From assembly GCA_029865465.1 (NCBI GenBank), contig JAOUGW010000005.1, forward strand, positions 1-37,995: a stretch of DNA of 37,995 nucleotides. Direction: 5' to 3'. Made by a program: the position numbers and the translations under genes. A model generated the notes under the pieces. The model had not been told where the DNA came from. It made no database searches and saw only the letters and a program-made list of their open reading frames with translations. The first letter of the stretch is position 1; the number at the start of each line of letters is the position of its first letter. Below, piece after piece: positions 16,404 to 25,373 of this stretch. The stretch comes from Gammaproteobacteria bacterium (GTDB lineage Bacteria > Pseudomonadota > Gammaproteobacteria > Steroidobacterales > Steroidobacteraceae).

Positions 16404-16745
16404 ATGAACAGCGTCGCCATTTCGCAAGCGCTGCTAAGCCTGCTGTGCGTGGTCGGGCTCATCCTCGTGCTCGGGTGGCTGCTGCGCGGCCGCCTGCGCC
16501 CGTTGCAGGCCGGCGGCCGGCATTCGCTGCGAGTCCTCGCGCAACTGGCGCTCGGTGCCCGCGAACGCCTCGTCGTCGTCCAGGTGGGCGAGGAGCAGCT
16601 GCTGGTCGGCGTCAGCCCCGGCGGCCTGCGCACGCTGCTGGTGCTGTCGCGGCCGCTGCTGGCCGAGGCCGGTGTCGCGGTGCCATCGGGCAGCTTCGCG
16701 CAGCGGGTCAGGGACGCACTGCATGGGGGCGCGGGAACAGCATGA
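16404..16745 (+). CDS. fliO: Flagellar biosynthesis protein FliO
   Basis: This 113-residue membrane protein helps assemble the FliP ring of the export gate. One transmembrane helix near the start ('ALLSLLCVVGLILVLGWLL', about 9-27) is followed by a basic loop and a FliO domain ('ALGARERLVVVQVGEEQLLVGVSPGGLRTLLVL'). The 'L..kerl.vv.vg...lLlGv....i..L' pattern is typical. It is somewhat short but within range. It lies between fliN (6-base gap) and fliP (4-base overlap). Confidence 0.9.
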   Translation: MNSVAISQALLSLLCVVGLILVLGWLLRGRLRPLQAGGRHSLRVLAQLALGARERLVVVQVGEEQLLVGVSPGGLRTLLVLSRPLLAEAGVAVPSGSFAQRVRDALHGGAGTA

Positions 16746-17485
16746 GAAACTTCGGGCGCATCGTTCTCGCGCTTGCGGCAGTCGTGGCGGTCCCCGCGGC
16801 GTACGCGGCCGACGTGCCGATCCTGACGATCGAGTCGCCGGCCGGACCGGAAACCTGGAGCCTGTCGCTGCAGGTGCTGGTCCTGATGACCCTGCTGACG
16901 GTGCTGCCGGCCATCGTGCTGTCGATGACCGCGTTTCCGCGCATCGTCATCGTGCTCGCGATCCTGCGGCAGGCGCTCGGCATGCCGCAGACGCCGCCGA
17001 ACCAGGTCCTGATCGGGCTCGCGCTGTTCCTGAGCTTCTTCGTGATGTCGCCGGTGCTCGATCGCATCTACGCCGAGGGCGTCAAGCCGTACTCGGACAA
17101 GCAGATCACGCTCGAGCAGGGGCTGGCTGCCGGCGTCGCGCCATTGCGTCAGTTCATGCTCGGCCAGGTGCGCGAATCCGACCTCGAGCGCTTCAACGAG
17201 ATCGCCGGCGATCCCGCTCACGACAGCGTCGACACGATACCCCTGACCACGATCGTGCCGGCATTCATGATCAGCGAGCTCAAGACGGCGTTCCAGATCG
17301 GCTTCGTCATCTTCATCCCGTTCGTCATCATCGACCTGGTCGTTGCCAGCGTGCTGATGTCGATGGGCATGGTGATGCTCTCGCCGATGCTGGTGTCCCT
17401 GCCATTCAAGCTGATGCTGTTCGTGCTGGTCGACGGCTGGTCGCTGCTGGTCGGCACGCTCGCGGCGAGCTTCCAGACAACCTGA
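16742..17485 (+). CDS. fliP: Flagellar export gate protein FliP
   Basis: This polytopic protein of 247 residues forms the core of the export gate with FliQ and FliR. It begins with a cleavable signal peptide ('RIVLALAAVVAVPAAYAA', about 5-22). Membrane segments with the family signatures follow: 'LSMTAFPRIVIVLAILRQALG', 'PPNQVLIGLALFLSFFVMSP', 'IPAFMISELKTAFQIGFV'-like text ('TIVPAFMISELKTAFQIGF') and 'IDLVVASVLMSMGMVMLSP'. Length and all motifs are normal. The start overlaps the fliO stop by 4 bases. Confidence 0.97.
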   Translation: MRNFGRIVLALAAVVAVPAAYAADVPILTIESPAGPETWSLSLQVLVLMTLLTVLPAIVLSMTAFPRIVIVLAILRQALGMPQTPPNQVLIGLALFLSFFVMSPVLDRIYAEGVKPYSDKQITLEQGLAAGVAPLRQFMLGQVRESDLERFNEIAGDPAHDSVDTIPLTTIVPAFMISELKTAFQIGFVIFIPFVIIDLVVASVLMSMGMVMLSPMLVSLPFKLMLFVLVDGWSLLVGTLAASFQTT

Positions 17486-17494
17486 GGCGCTCCC

Positions 17495-17767
17495 ATGACA
17501 CCGGAATCCGTCATGAGCCTCGGCCAGCGCGCACTGGAACTCACGATCCTGATCTCGGCGCCGCTGCTGCTGTCGGCGCTGGTCACCGGCGTCGTCATCG
17601 GCATGCTGCAGGCGGCAACCCAGATCCACGAGATGACGTTGTCGTTCATCCCGAAGCTGCTCGTCCTGTCGGCGGCGCTGTTCGTGGCAGGGCCATGGAT
17701 GCTGGGGATGCTCGTCGACTTCACGCGGGAGCTGTACACCAGCATCCCGGCGATGATCCAGGAATGA
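17495..17767 (+). CDS. fliQ: Flagellar export gate protein FliQ
   Basis: This 90-residue protein has two transmembrane helices (about 17-38 and 52-75) and packs around the FliP/FliR core of the export gate. Family features are 'ESVMSLGQRALELTILISAPLLLSALVTGVVIGMLQAATQIHEMTLSFIPK' in segments and the 'GPWMLGMLVDF' ending. Length is exactly as expected (89-90). It lies 9 bases after fliP and 13 before fliR. Confidence 0.96.
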   Translation: MTPESVMSLGQRALELTILISAPLLLSALVTGVVIGMLQAATQIHEMTLSFIPKLLVLSAALFVAGPWMLGMLVDFTRELYTSIPAMIQE

Positions 17768-17780
17768 GCGCGCGACGCCC

Positions 17781-18554
17781 ATGCTGACGAGCGCCATCGA
17801 GCTCCAGGAATGGCTGTTGCGCTTCGTCGGCGCCTTCGCGCGCGTCGGCGCCGCGATGATGGTCGCGCCGATCTTCGGCGCCGGCCTGGTGCCGATGCGC
17901 ATCCGCCTGGTGGCGGCCGCGCTCATGACCGCGCTGATCATGACGGCGCTGCCCGCGGCCACCGGGCCGATCCTGCCGCTCGGGCCGCTGCAGCTCTTCA
18001 AGGAAGTGATGCTGGGCGCGGCGATCGGCTTCGTCGTCCAGACGGCATTCGACGTGCTGGTGATGGCCGGACAGGTCATCGGGCTGAGCATGGGTCTCGG
18101 CTTCGCCAACCTGATCGATCCGCAGCACGGAGTGACGGTGCCCGTGCTCGGCCAGTTGTACCTGCTGCTGGCGCTGCTGATCTTCGTCACGATCAACGGG
18201 CACATCGCATTCCTCGAACTGCTGGCTGGCAGTTTCAAGGCCATGCCGGTCGGTTCGGCCATGCTGGACGCCGGTGACCTCGGCACGCTGGTTGCCTGGG
18301 GCGGGCGCATCTTCTCCGGCGCGCTGCAGGTGGCGCTGCCTGCGGTCGTCGCCATGACAGTGGTCAACGTCGCCTTCGGCGTGATGAGCAGGGCGGCGCC
18401 CCAGCTCAACCTGTTCGGAGTCGGATTTCCGATCACCATCATTCTCGGCTTCGTGACGCTCTGGATGGCGCTCGAGTCACTGGCCCCGACCTTCGGCGCA
18501 ATCCTGGATGAGGCGCTGGACGTTGCCGGGGCCCTGGCGCAGGGAGCCGGCTGA
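17781..18554 (+). CDS. fliR: Flagellar export gate protein FliR
   Basis: The 257-residue polytopic membrane protein completes the FliPQR gate. It shows the usual start 'LQEWLLRFVGAFARVGAAMMVAPIFG' (segment) and 'VPMRIRLVAAALMTALIM'. 'LFKEVMLGAAIGFVVQTAFD' and 'GQVIGLSMGLGFANLIDPQHG' follow. The C-terminal half carries 'RAAPQLNLFGVGFPITIILGF'. All are FliR hallmarks, and length is normal (about 255-260). Its stop shares one base with the flhB ATG (TGATG). Confidence 0.96.
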   Translation: MLTSAIELQEWLLRFVGAFARVGAAMMVAPIFGAGLVPMRIRLVAAALMTALIMTALPAATGPILPLGPLQLFKEVMLGAAIGFVVQTAFDVLVMAGQVIGLSMGLGFANLIDPQHGVTVPVLGQLYLLLALLIFVTINGHIAFLELLAGSFKAMPVGSAMLDAGDLGTLVAWGGRIFSGALQVALPAVVAMTVVNVAFGVMSRAAPQLNLFGVGFPITIILGFVTLWMALESLAPTFGAILDEALDVAGALAQGAG

Positions 18555-19681
18555 TGGCAGAGCGGCCAGCGGGCGAGCGCACCGAACAGCCGACCGAGCG
18601 CCGCTTGCGGGAGGCCCGCGAGCGCGGCCAGGTCGCTCGCTCGCGCGAGCTGGAGACGACGGCCGTGCTGCTGGCGGCGTCGCTCACCCTGCTGGCGGCA
18701 GCGCCGGCGATCGTTGTGGCGGCAAGCGACCTGTTGCAGCAGGCCCTGGTCATCAGCGCCGAACAGGTCCGCGACGAGGGCATCGTCGGGGCAGCGCTGC
18801 GTCACGATGCATTCGCAGGCCTCATGCTCGTGGTGGCCCTGAGCCTGCCGATCATGATCGTCGCGATGCTGGTTCCGATGATGGTCGGAGGTCTCGTGTT
18901 CTCCGGCAAGGCGCTGGGGCCGGACTTCTCCCGGCTCAATCCGATCGCCGGCCTGCAGCGTGTCTTCGCCCTGCACGGCCTGCTCGAAGTGGCGAAGGCG
19001 CTGGCCAAGTTTGCCGCGGTCGGCACCGTGGCCATCATCCTGCTCATGCGCATGACGCCGGAGATCGTGCAGCTCGGGACGCAGGACGTGGTCCGCGGCA
19101 TGTCGCACGGAGCCTGGCTGATGCTGGTCTGCCTGCTGGTGCTCTCGGCTTCGCTGCTGCTGATCGCAGCGATCGATGTGCCATTCCAGATCTGGGACCA
19201 CGGTCGCAACCTGCGCATGACGCGCGAGGAAGTGCGCGAGGAACTCAGGGACGCGGAAGGCCGTCCCGAGGTTCGCAACCGGATCCGGCAGCTGGCGCAG
19301 GAGCGGGCCCGGCGCCGGATGATGCAGGAGGTGCCGCGGGCCGACGTGGTCATCGTGAACCCGACGCACTTCGCCGTGGCCCTACGCTATGCGGGAGGCG
19401 GCATGCGCGCGCCGCGCGTGGTGGCGAAGGGCAAGGAGCTGGTCGCTGCGCGCATCAGGGAGATCGCGCAAGCGAACGGTGTGCCCATCTACGAGTCGCC
19501 GCCGCTGGCACGCTCGCTCTACTTCACCACGGACCTCGGCGACGAGATCCCGGCCGGACTCTACAGCGCCGTCGCCAAGGTGCTCGCCTGGGTCTACCGC
19601 GTGCGCGCGGCGGCCAGCGAGGGCGCGGCCAGCCCACCGGCACCGTCGCTTGCGCCGGAGGAGATTCCGCATGAGGTCTGA
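18554..19681 (+). CDS. flhB: Flagellar export switch protein FlhB
   Basis: This 375-residue protein controls substrate specificity of the export gate. The N-terminal signature 'GERTEQPTERRLREARERGQ' precedes four transmembrane segments (about 35-205). The cytoplasmic domain contains the self-cleaving NPTH motif (269-272, 'VVIVNPTHFAVALRY') that reacts when FliK signals hook completion. The linker 'MTREEVREELRDAEGRPEVR' is typical. The last 20 residues are Ala/Ser/Pro-rich and variable. It starts on the last base of fliR, and flhA follows after 3 bases. Confidence 0.97.
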   Translation: MAERPAGERTEQPTERRLREARERGQVARSRELETTAVLLAASLTLLAAAPAIVVAASDLLQQALVISAEQVRDEGIVGAALRHDAFAGLMLVVALSLPIMIVAMLVPMMVGGLVFSGKALGPDFSRLNPIAGLQRVFALHGLLEVAKALAKFAAVGTVAIILLMRMTPEIVQLGTQDVVRGMSHGAWLMLVCLLVLSASLLLIAAIDVPFQIWDHGRNLRMTREEVREELRDAEGRPEVRNRIRQLAQERARRRMMQEVPRADVVIVNPTHFAVALRYAGGGMRAPRVVAKGKELVAARIREIAQANGVPIYESPPLARSLYFTTDLGDEIPAGLYSAVAKVLAWVYRVRAAASEGAASPPAPSLAPEEIPHEV

Positions 19682-19684
19682 CGC

Positions 19685-21754
19685 ATGAACGCGACCGTCA
19701 TGGTGCCGCTGCGCTGGACCATGAGCCTCGGGCTGGGCGCACCGGTCGTCGTCGCCCTGATGCTCGCCCTGATGGTCGTGCCGCTGCCGCCCGTCCTGCT
19801 CGACGTGCTGTTCACGTTCAACATCATGCTGTCGGTGCTCGTGCTGCTGGCCTCGGTCCGCGCAATGCGGCCGCTCGACCTCGACTCGTTCCCCACGGTG
19901 CTGCTCGGGGCGACGCTGCTGCGCCTCGGCCTCAACATCGCTTCCACACGCGTCGTGCTGCTGCACGGCCACAACGGGCCCGCCGCCGCGGGCAATGTCA
20001 TCGAGGCCTTCGGCAGCTTCGTCGTCGGTGGCAACTACGCTGTCGGCATGGTCGTGTTCGCGATCCTCGTGATCATCAACTTCGTCGTGGTCACCAAGGG
20101 GGCCGGGCGCATCTCGGAGGTGAGCGCCCGGTTCACCCTCGACGCGATGCCAGGCAAGCAGATGGCCATCGATGCCGACCTGAACGCGGGGCTCATCACG
20201 CAGGAGCAGGCAATCCTGCGGCGCCAGGAGGTGCGCGAGGAAGCGGACTTCTACGGCGCAATGGACGGCGCCAGCAAGTTCGTGCGCGGCGACGCCGTGG
20301 CCGGGCTGCTGATCGTGTTCATCAACATCATCGGCGGCATCCTGATCGGGGTAATCCAGCACGGCCTCGACTTCTCGGCGGCGCTGCAGACGTACACGCT
20401 GCTCACGATCGGCGACGGACTGGCAGCGCAGATCCCCGGGCTGCTGCTGTCGGTGGCTGCCGCAGTGCTCGTCACGCGCGCGTCCCGCCCGCAGGACGTG
20501 GCCAAGCAGGTCGCCCGTCAGCTGGCCGCCGAGCCCAGGACGCTGGGTGTGACCGCCGGGATCCTCGGTGTGCTCGGCGTGATTCCCGGCATGCCGAACG
20601 TGGTGTTCCTCTCGCTCGCCTGCCTGCTCGGCGCAGCGGCGCGGCACATTGCGCGGCGTGACGCGAAGGCTGCCGAGCCGCCCCCTCCGGCACCACCCGC
20701 GCCATCCGAGACGAGCGAACTCGGCTGGGACGACGTGCAGGCGATCGAGCCGCTGACGCTCGAGGTCGGTTATCGGCTGATTCCGCTGGTCGACCGCAAG
20801 CAAGGCGGCGAGCTGATGGGGCGCATCAGGGGCGTTCGCAAGAAGCTCACCGAGGAACTCGGTTTCCTCGTGCCGAGCGTGCACATCCGCGACGACCTCA
20901 GCCTGCCGCCTGGCAGCTACCGCCTGAGCGTGCAGGGCATTCCCGTCGGACAAGGCGAGGTGCTGCCTGACCGGGAACTCGCCATCAATCCCGGGCAGGT
21001 CGCCTCGCACGTCGAGGGGCTGCAGACGCGCGACCCGGCATTCGGGCTTGAAGCGGTCTGGATCGAGCCTGGTCGCAAGGAGCACGCGCAGGCGCTCGGC
21101 TACACGGTGGTGGATGCCGGCACGGTCATCGCCACGCACCTGAGCCAGATCGTCCGCGACCATTCGCACGATCTGCTCGGGCACCAGGACGTCCAGCAAC
21201 TGCTGGAGCAGTTGAAGAAGAGCGCGCCGCGCCTGGTCGAGGAGTTGACGCCCAAGACACTGCCGATGGCCGTCGTGGTACGCGTGATGCAGGAGCTGCT
21301 GCGGGAGCGCGTGCCGCTCAGGAACCTGCGCAGCATCGCCGAGACGCTGACCGAGCGCGGCGCCAAGACGCAGGAACCGGCGGCGCTCGTGGCCGCGGTG
21401 CGCGTCGCCCTCGGCCGCGCCCTGGTCCACAGCATCGCGGGCTACGCGGGTGAACTGCCGGCGATGACGCTCGATCCGGAACTCGAGCGGCTGCTGAGCC
21501 AGGCCATCCAGAGTGGTGGCGCTACGCAGGCCGCCGTCGAGCCCGGCCTCGCGGAGCGCGTGCATCACGCGTTGGTCGATGGCACGGCGCGGGCAGAGGG
21601 ATCGGGGCAACCCGCGGTACTGCTGACGTCGCCAGCCTTGCGGCCGTGGCTCGCGCGGCTGGTACGCCAGAGCGCCCCGCGCCTTGCGGTCCTCTCCTAC
21701 GAGGAGGTTCCTGATGACCAGAAGGTCCGCATGGTCATGCGCGTGGGGCGCTGA
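19685..21754 (+). CDS. flhA: Flagellar export gate protein FlhA
   Basis: This 689-residue protein is the large export-gate subunit that docks substrate-chaperone complexes and uses proton motive force. The N-terminal half (about 15-325) has eight predicted membrane segments and the FHIPEP signature around 'DLDSFPTVLLGATLLRLGLN' and 'GNYAVGMVVFAILVIINFVVVTKGAGRISEV'-like text. The loop with 'RFTLDAMPGKQMAIDADLNAG' is a strict family motif. The cytoplasmic nonamer domain begins near 'LGWDDVQAIEPLTLEVGY'. Length matches the family (about 690-700). It sits 3 bases after flhB and before flhF. Confidence 0.97.
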   Translation: MNATVMVPLRWTMSLGLGAPVVVALMLALMVVPLPPVLLDVLFTFNIMLSVLVLLASVRAMRPLDLDSFPTVLLGATLLRLGLNIASTRVVLLHGHNGPAAAGNVIEAFGSFVVGGNYAVGMVVFAILVIINFVVVTKGAGRISEVSARFTLDAMPGKQMAIDADLNAGLITQEQAILRRQEVREEADFYGAMDGASKFVRGDAVAGLLIVFINIIGGILIGVIQHGLDFSAALQTYTLLTIGDGLAAQIPGLLLSVAAAVLVTRASRPQDVAKQVARQLAAEPRTLGVTAGILGVLGVIPGMPNVVFLSLACLLGAAARHIARRDAKAAEPPPPAPPAPSETSELGWDDVQAIEPLTLEVGYRLIPLVDRKQGGELMGRIRGVRKKLTEELGFLVPSVHIRDDLSLPPGSYRLSVQGIPVGQGEVLPDRELAINPGQVASHVEGLQTRDPAFGLEAVWIEPGRKEHAQALGYTVVDAGTVIATHLSQIVRDHSHDLLGHQDVQQLLEQLKKSAPRLVEELTPKTLPMAVVVRVMQELLRERVPLRNLRSIAETLTERGAKTQEPAALVAAVRVALGRALVHSIAGYAGELPAMTLDPELERLLSQAIQSGGATQAAVEPGLAERVHHALVDGTARAEGSGQPAVLLTSPALRPWLARLVRQSAPRLAVLSYEEVPDDQKVRMVMRVGR

Positions 21755-21775
21755 CGGGTCGATGGAGTACGCACA

Positions 21776-22999
21776 ATGAAGATCAAGCGTTTTGTTGCCC
21801 CCGACATCCGCCAGGCCCTGCGCCTCGTGCGCGAGGAGCTCGGGCCCGATGCGGTGATACTCTCCAATCGCAGCGCGGACGGCGGGACGGCAGTGGTGGC
21901 GGCAATTGATTACGACGCCGAATCGTTCGCGGCAGCCGGCGAGGTCGACGTGCGGCCGCTGGCGGGGCCCGGCGCTGGTGCGCTGAGTTTCTACGATGCC
22001 GAGCTCGCCACGGCGGACGACAGTGCGCCGTCCGCTTCGCGCCCGGCAAGTCCTGCGGCCGTCGGACCGATGGAAGGCATGCGGCGCGAGGTCCAGGGCC
22101 TGCGGGAACTCCTCGAGTGCCAGCTCGCGAGCCTGGCCTGGAACGAGTTGAGCCGCAGCAATCCGATGCAGGTCACGGTGCTGCAGCAGCTGAATGCGAT
22201 GGGCATCGCCCCGGACCTCGCGCGCGAGGTCGCGGAGAGCCTGCCGCGCGTCACGACGCTCGACGAAGCGGATCGGCAGTCGTTGAAGGCTCTCGTCAAG
22301 AGGCTGCCGGTCCACAAGGACGACCTGCTCGACCAGGGCGGTATCGTCGCGGTCGTCGGTGCGACCGGCGTCGGCAAGACCACCTCGGTGGCGAAGCTCG
22401 CCGCCCGCTATGTCATGCGGCACGGCCCGAACGACGTCTGCCTGTTGAGCACCGACACCTACCGCATCGGCGCGCGCGAGCAGCTGCTCAGCTACGCGCG
22501 GATCCTCGGCGTGCCGCTGTTCGTGGCCCGGGATCGCGAGGAGCTCGCGGCGATCCTTGGCGCCCAGGCCTGGCGCAAGTTCGTCCTGATCGACACCGCG
22601 GGCATGTCGCAGCGCGACGCGCGCCTGGCAGAACAGTTCGCGCTGCTGCGTTCGCAGGGCGCACGCACCCGGATACTCCTGGCCTTGTCGGCTGCCAGCG
22701 ACCTGCAGACGCTCGACGAACTCATCACGACGTACGCGGACGTCCAGCCTGCGGCCTGCGTGCTGACCAAGCTCGACGAGGCGGCGAGCCTGGGAGCCGC
22801 GATCTCGGTCCTGATCCGCCACGGCCTGCCGCTGGCGTGGTGCAGTAACGGCCAGCGGGTGCCGGAAGACATCCACGCAGCGCACAACAAACGCCTGTGG
22901 CTGGTGACGACCGCTGCGAAGCTCGCCGCAAAGCGGCCCTGCGCGCAGGACGAGAGGGTGCTTGCGTTGCGCCACGCGGAGGTCCGGGCCCATGCATGA
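21776..22999 (+). CDS. flhF: SRP-type GTPase FlhF (polar flagellum placement)
   Basis: The 407-residue protein positions the flagellum at the cell pole. It starts MKIKRFVAPDIRQALRLVRE, the standard FlhF B-domain. A variable linker and an N domain precede the GTPase domain, with G1 GATGVGKTT (195-203), 'CLLSTDTYRIGAREQL' (G2/insertion box), 'FVLIDTAGMSQRDARL' (G3) and 'CVLTKLDEAASLGAAISV' (G4 TKLD). All nucleotide-binding motifs are intact. FlhF with FlhG is strong evidence for polar flagellation. A GGAG precedes the ATG, and the gene overlaps flhG by 8 bases. Confidence 0.96.
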   Translation: MKIKRFVAPDIRQALRLVREELGPDAVILSNRSADGGTAVVAAIDYDAESFAAAGEVDVRPLAGPGAGALSFYDAELATADDSAPSASRPASPAAVGPMEGMRREVQGLRELLECQLASLAWNELSRSNPMQVTVLQQLNAMGIAPDLAREVAESLPRVTTLDEADRQSLKALVKRLPVHKDDLLDQGGIVAVVGATGVGKTTSVAKLAARYVMRHGPNDVCLLSTDTYRIGAREQLLSYARILGVPLFVARDREELAAILGAQAWRKFVLIDTAGMSQRDARLAEQFALLRSQGARTRILLALSAASDLQTLDELITTYADVQPAACVLTKLDEAASLGAAISVLIRHGLPLAWCSNGQRVPEDIHAAHNKRLWLVTTAAKLAAKRPCAQDERVLALRHAEVRAHA

Positions 23000-23876
23000 A
23001 GTCAGCGACGCCCGCGACCAGGCGGCAGGACTCCGGCGGTCCCTGGCACGCCGTCCCGTGAAGGTGATTGCCGTCACCGGCGGCAAGGGCGGCATCGGCA
23101 AGACCAATGTGAGCGCCAACCTCGGAATCGCCCTGGCCCGGCGCGGCCAGCGGGTATTGCTGCTCGACGCCGATCTCGGCCTCGCGAACCTGGACGTGTT
23201 GCTGGGCCTGCGCGCGACGGACAACCTCTCGCACGTCCTCGACGGCACGCGAACCCTGGATGAAATCGTCGTCACGGGGCCAGCGGATGTCGCGATCATC
23301 CCCGGCGCCTCCGGCCTGCGCCGGCTGTTGACGCTGGAGCCGCGGCAACACGCGGGGCTCGTCAATGCCTTCAGCGAACTGGCGCGGGACGTGGACGTGC
23401 TGCTCATCGACACCGCGGCCGGTCTAGGTGACGCCGTTCTCGGTTTCTGCCACGCCGCGCAGCGCGTCATGGTCGTGGTCTGCGACGAGCCTCCCGCGAT
23501 CACGGATGCCTATGCACTGGTGAAGGTGCTCAGCCGTGAGTTCGGCGTCCGCAATTTCGACCTGCTGGCGAACATGACACGCACGGCGGGCGAGGGCCTG
23601 CGGCTGCATCAGAAGCTCGTGCGGGTCGCAGATCGCTTCCTCGACGTGCAGCTCAACTACGCCGGGGCGATTCCATTCGACGAACAGCTGCGCGAGGCCG
23701 TGCGCCGCCAGATGGCCGTCAGCACGGCCTTTCCGCACAGCACCGCTGCACTGGCGTTCGCGAGCCTCGCCGAGCGCGTGGCTGCGTGGAACCCGCCGGA
23801 GCACCCGCGCGGCCACATCGAGTTCTTCATGGAGCGACTGCTCGGCGCAAGCACGTCGGGCCGAAAACTGCAGTGA
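22992..23876 (+). CDS. flhG: MinD-like ATPase FlhG (FleN), flagellar number regulator
   Basis: This 294-residue ParA/MinD-family ATPase limits flagellar number by acting on FlhF and, in Pseudomonas as FleN, by binding FleQ. The N-terminus contains the FlhF-activating motif DQAAGLR (9-15). The deviant Walker A is GGKGGIGKT (30-38), followed by 'VLLLDADLGLANLDVLLGL' and 'DVLLIDTAAGL'. The C-terminal amphipathic helix ('IEFFMERLLG') probably contacts the membrane. The ATG at 22992 places the DQAxxLR motif at the right distance. It overlaps flhF by 8 bases and fliA by 4. Confidence 0.95.
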   Translation: MHEVSDARDQAAGLRRSLARRPVKVIAVTGGKGGIGKTNVSANLGIALARRGQRVLLLDADLGLANLDVLLGLRATDNLSHVLDGTRTLDEIVVTGPADVAIIPGASGLRRLLTLEPRQHAGLVNAFSELARDVDVLLIDTAAGLGDAVLGFCHAAQRVMVVVCDEPPAITDAYALVKVLSREFGVRNFDLLANMTRTAGEGLRLHQKLVRVADRFLDVQLNYAGAIPFDEQLREAVRRQMAVSTAFPHSTAALAFASLAERVAAWNPPEHPRGHIEFFMERLLGASTSGRKLQ

Positions 23877-24595
23877 ACATCCGGGAATACGCCAAGGCAG
23901 CGGACCAGGACGCCGAAGCACTGGTGGTGCAGCATGCGCCGCTCGTCAAGCGCATCGCCTGCCACCTGGCCGCGCGACTGCCGCCGAGCGTCGAGCTGGA
24001 CGACCTGATCCAGGCCGGCATGCTGGGCCTGCTCGACGCCGCGCGGAAGTACTCGGCGGCCCGCGGTGCCAGCTTCGAGACCTATGCGGGCATACGCATC
24101 CGCGGCGCGATGCTCGACGAGCTGCGCTGCAACGACTGGCTGCCGCGCTCGGTCCATCGCCGGACCCGCGACGTGGCGCGCGCCGTGCACAAGATCGAGG
24201 CCCGCGACGGCAGGGAGGCGCGCCCGGAGCAGGTCGCCGTCGAACTCGGGCTGAGCATGGAGCAGTACGGCGAACTGCTGGGCGAGCTCTTCACGGGCAA
24301 GATGTTCAGCCTCGAGGAGTTGCGGGGCGAGCGTGGCGAGTTGCCCGACGAAGCGAGCGACATGGCTTCGCCGCCCGCAGAGTTCGAGCGCGAGCGTTTC
24401 CAGGAAGCCCTGGCCAGGGAGATCGAGGGGCTGCCCGAGCGCGAGAAGCTCGTCCTGTCGCTCTACTACGAGCAGGAACTGAACCTGCGCGAGATCGGTG
24501 ACGTGCTCGAGGTCACGGAGTCGCGGGTCTGCCAGATCCACGGGCAGGCGCTGGTCAGGTTGCGCGCCCGCATGAGCGCATGGCTGGAGAACTGA
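23873..24595 (+). CDS. fliA: RNA polymerase sigma factor FliA (sigma28)
   Basis: The 240-residue sigma factor drives late genes such as flagellin. Sigma region 2 is at about 17-85 ('LVVQHAPLVKRIACHLAARLP', 'ELDDLIQAGMLGLLDAARKY', 'SFETYAGIRIRGAMLDELR', 'DWLPRSVHRRTRDV'). Region 3 lies around 100-130, and region 4 at about 180-235 ('LPEREKLVLSLYYEQELNLREIGDVLEVTESRVCQIHGQAL'). The start is GTG at 23873, overlapping the flhG stop by 4 bases (GTGA); an upstream ATG (23786) would lie in flhG. No strong Shine-Dalgarno is visible, so translation is probably coupled to flhG. In relatives fliA is followed by cheYZAB; here motC follows directly. Confidence 0.95.
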   Translation: MNIREYAKAADQDAEALVVQHAPLVKRIACHLAARLPPSVELDDLIQAGMLGLLDAARKYSAARGASFETYAGIRIRGAMLDELRCNDWLPRSVHRRTRDVARAVHKIEARDGREARPEQVAVELGLSMEQYGELLGELFTGKMFSLEELRGERGELPDEASDMASPPAEFERERFQEALAREIEGLPEREKLVLSLYYEQELNLREIGDVLEVTESRVCQIHGQALVRLRARMSAWLEN

Positions 24596-24620
24596 GTGTT
24601 GCAGCCAATCCAGGTGACGC

Positions 24621-25361
24621 ATGGACATCCTTAGCCTGGTAGGCGTGTTCCTGGCGCTGGTCGCCCTGATCGGCGGCAGCATCCTGAAGGGCGCGGGCGT
24701 GTCCTCGCTGCTCAATCCGGCGGCCTTTCTCATCGTCGTCGTCGGCACCATCGCGTCGATCCTGCTGCAGACGCCACTCAAGGTCTTCATGCGCGCGATG
24801 AAGATCCTGCCGTGGGTGTTCAAGCCGCCGCTCATCGACTTCAACGGCACGATCGAGAAGATCACGGAGTGGAGCAACATCGCGCGCAAGCAGGGACTGC
24901 TGGGACTGGAGCCGGCAATCCAGGGCGAGACGGACGAGTTCACCAGGCGCGGCCTGCAGTTCCTGGTCGATGGCGTCGAACCGGAGTCCCTGCGCGAAAC
25001 CCTCGAGATGGAGATGGAGGCGCGCGACGAACGCGAGACAGCGGCCGCCAAGGTCTACGAGGGCATGGGCATCTACGCGCCGACGCTCGGTATCATCGGC
25101 GCGGTGCTCGGCCTGATCGCCGTCATGAAGAATCTCGCCGACCCGAGCAAGCTCGGTCACGGCATCGCGGCCGCCTTCACCGCCACCATCTACGGCATCG
25201 GCCTCGCCAACCTGTTCCTGCTGCCGCTGGCTTCCAAGCTGAAGGGAATCATCAAGGCGCAGGGGACGCTGCGGATGATGTTGCTCGAGGGGTTCATAGC
25301 GATCGCCCAGGGCGAAAACCCGCGCAACATCGAGGCCCGGCTGCGCGGCTTCACCGAGTGA
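24621..25361 (+). CDS. motC: Flagellar stator protein MotC (MotA family)
   Basis: This 246-residue MotA/TolQ/ExbB-type proton-channel subunit belongs to the Pseudomonas MotC type. Four membrane segments are visible: 'ILSLVGVFLALVALIGGSIL', 'LNPAAFLIVVVGTIASILL', 'YAPTLGIIGAVLGLIAVMKNL' and 'AAFTATIYGIGLANLFLLPLASKL' in parts. The cytoplasmic loop has the conserved 'R.....GLL.LE' ('ARKQGLLGLEPAI'). Length is as expected. It lies 25 bases after fliA and 12 before motD. It should form a proton-driven stator with MotD that presses on FliG. Confidence 0.94.
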   Translation: MDILSLVGVFLALVALIGGSILKGAGVSSLLNPAAFLIVVVGTIASILLQTPLKVFMRAMKILPWVFKPPLIDFNGTIEKITEWSNIARKQGLLGLEPAIQGETDEFTRRGLQFLVDGVEPESLRETLEMEMEARDERETAAAKVYEGMGIYAPTLGIIGAVLGLIAVMKNLADPSKLGHGIAAAFTATIYGIGLANLFLLPLASKLKGIIKAQGTLRMMLLEGFIAIAQGENPRNIEARLRGFTE

Positions 25362-25373
25362 TCCGGGCCGCAC

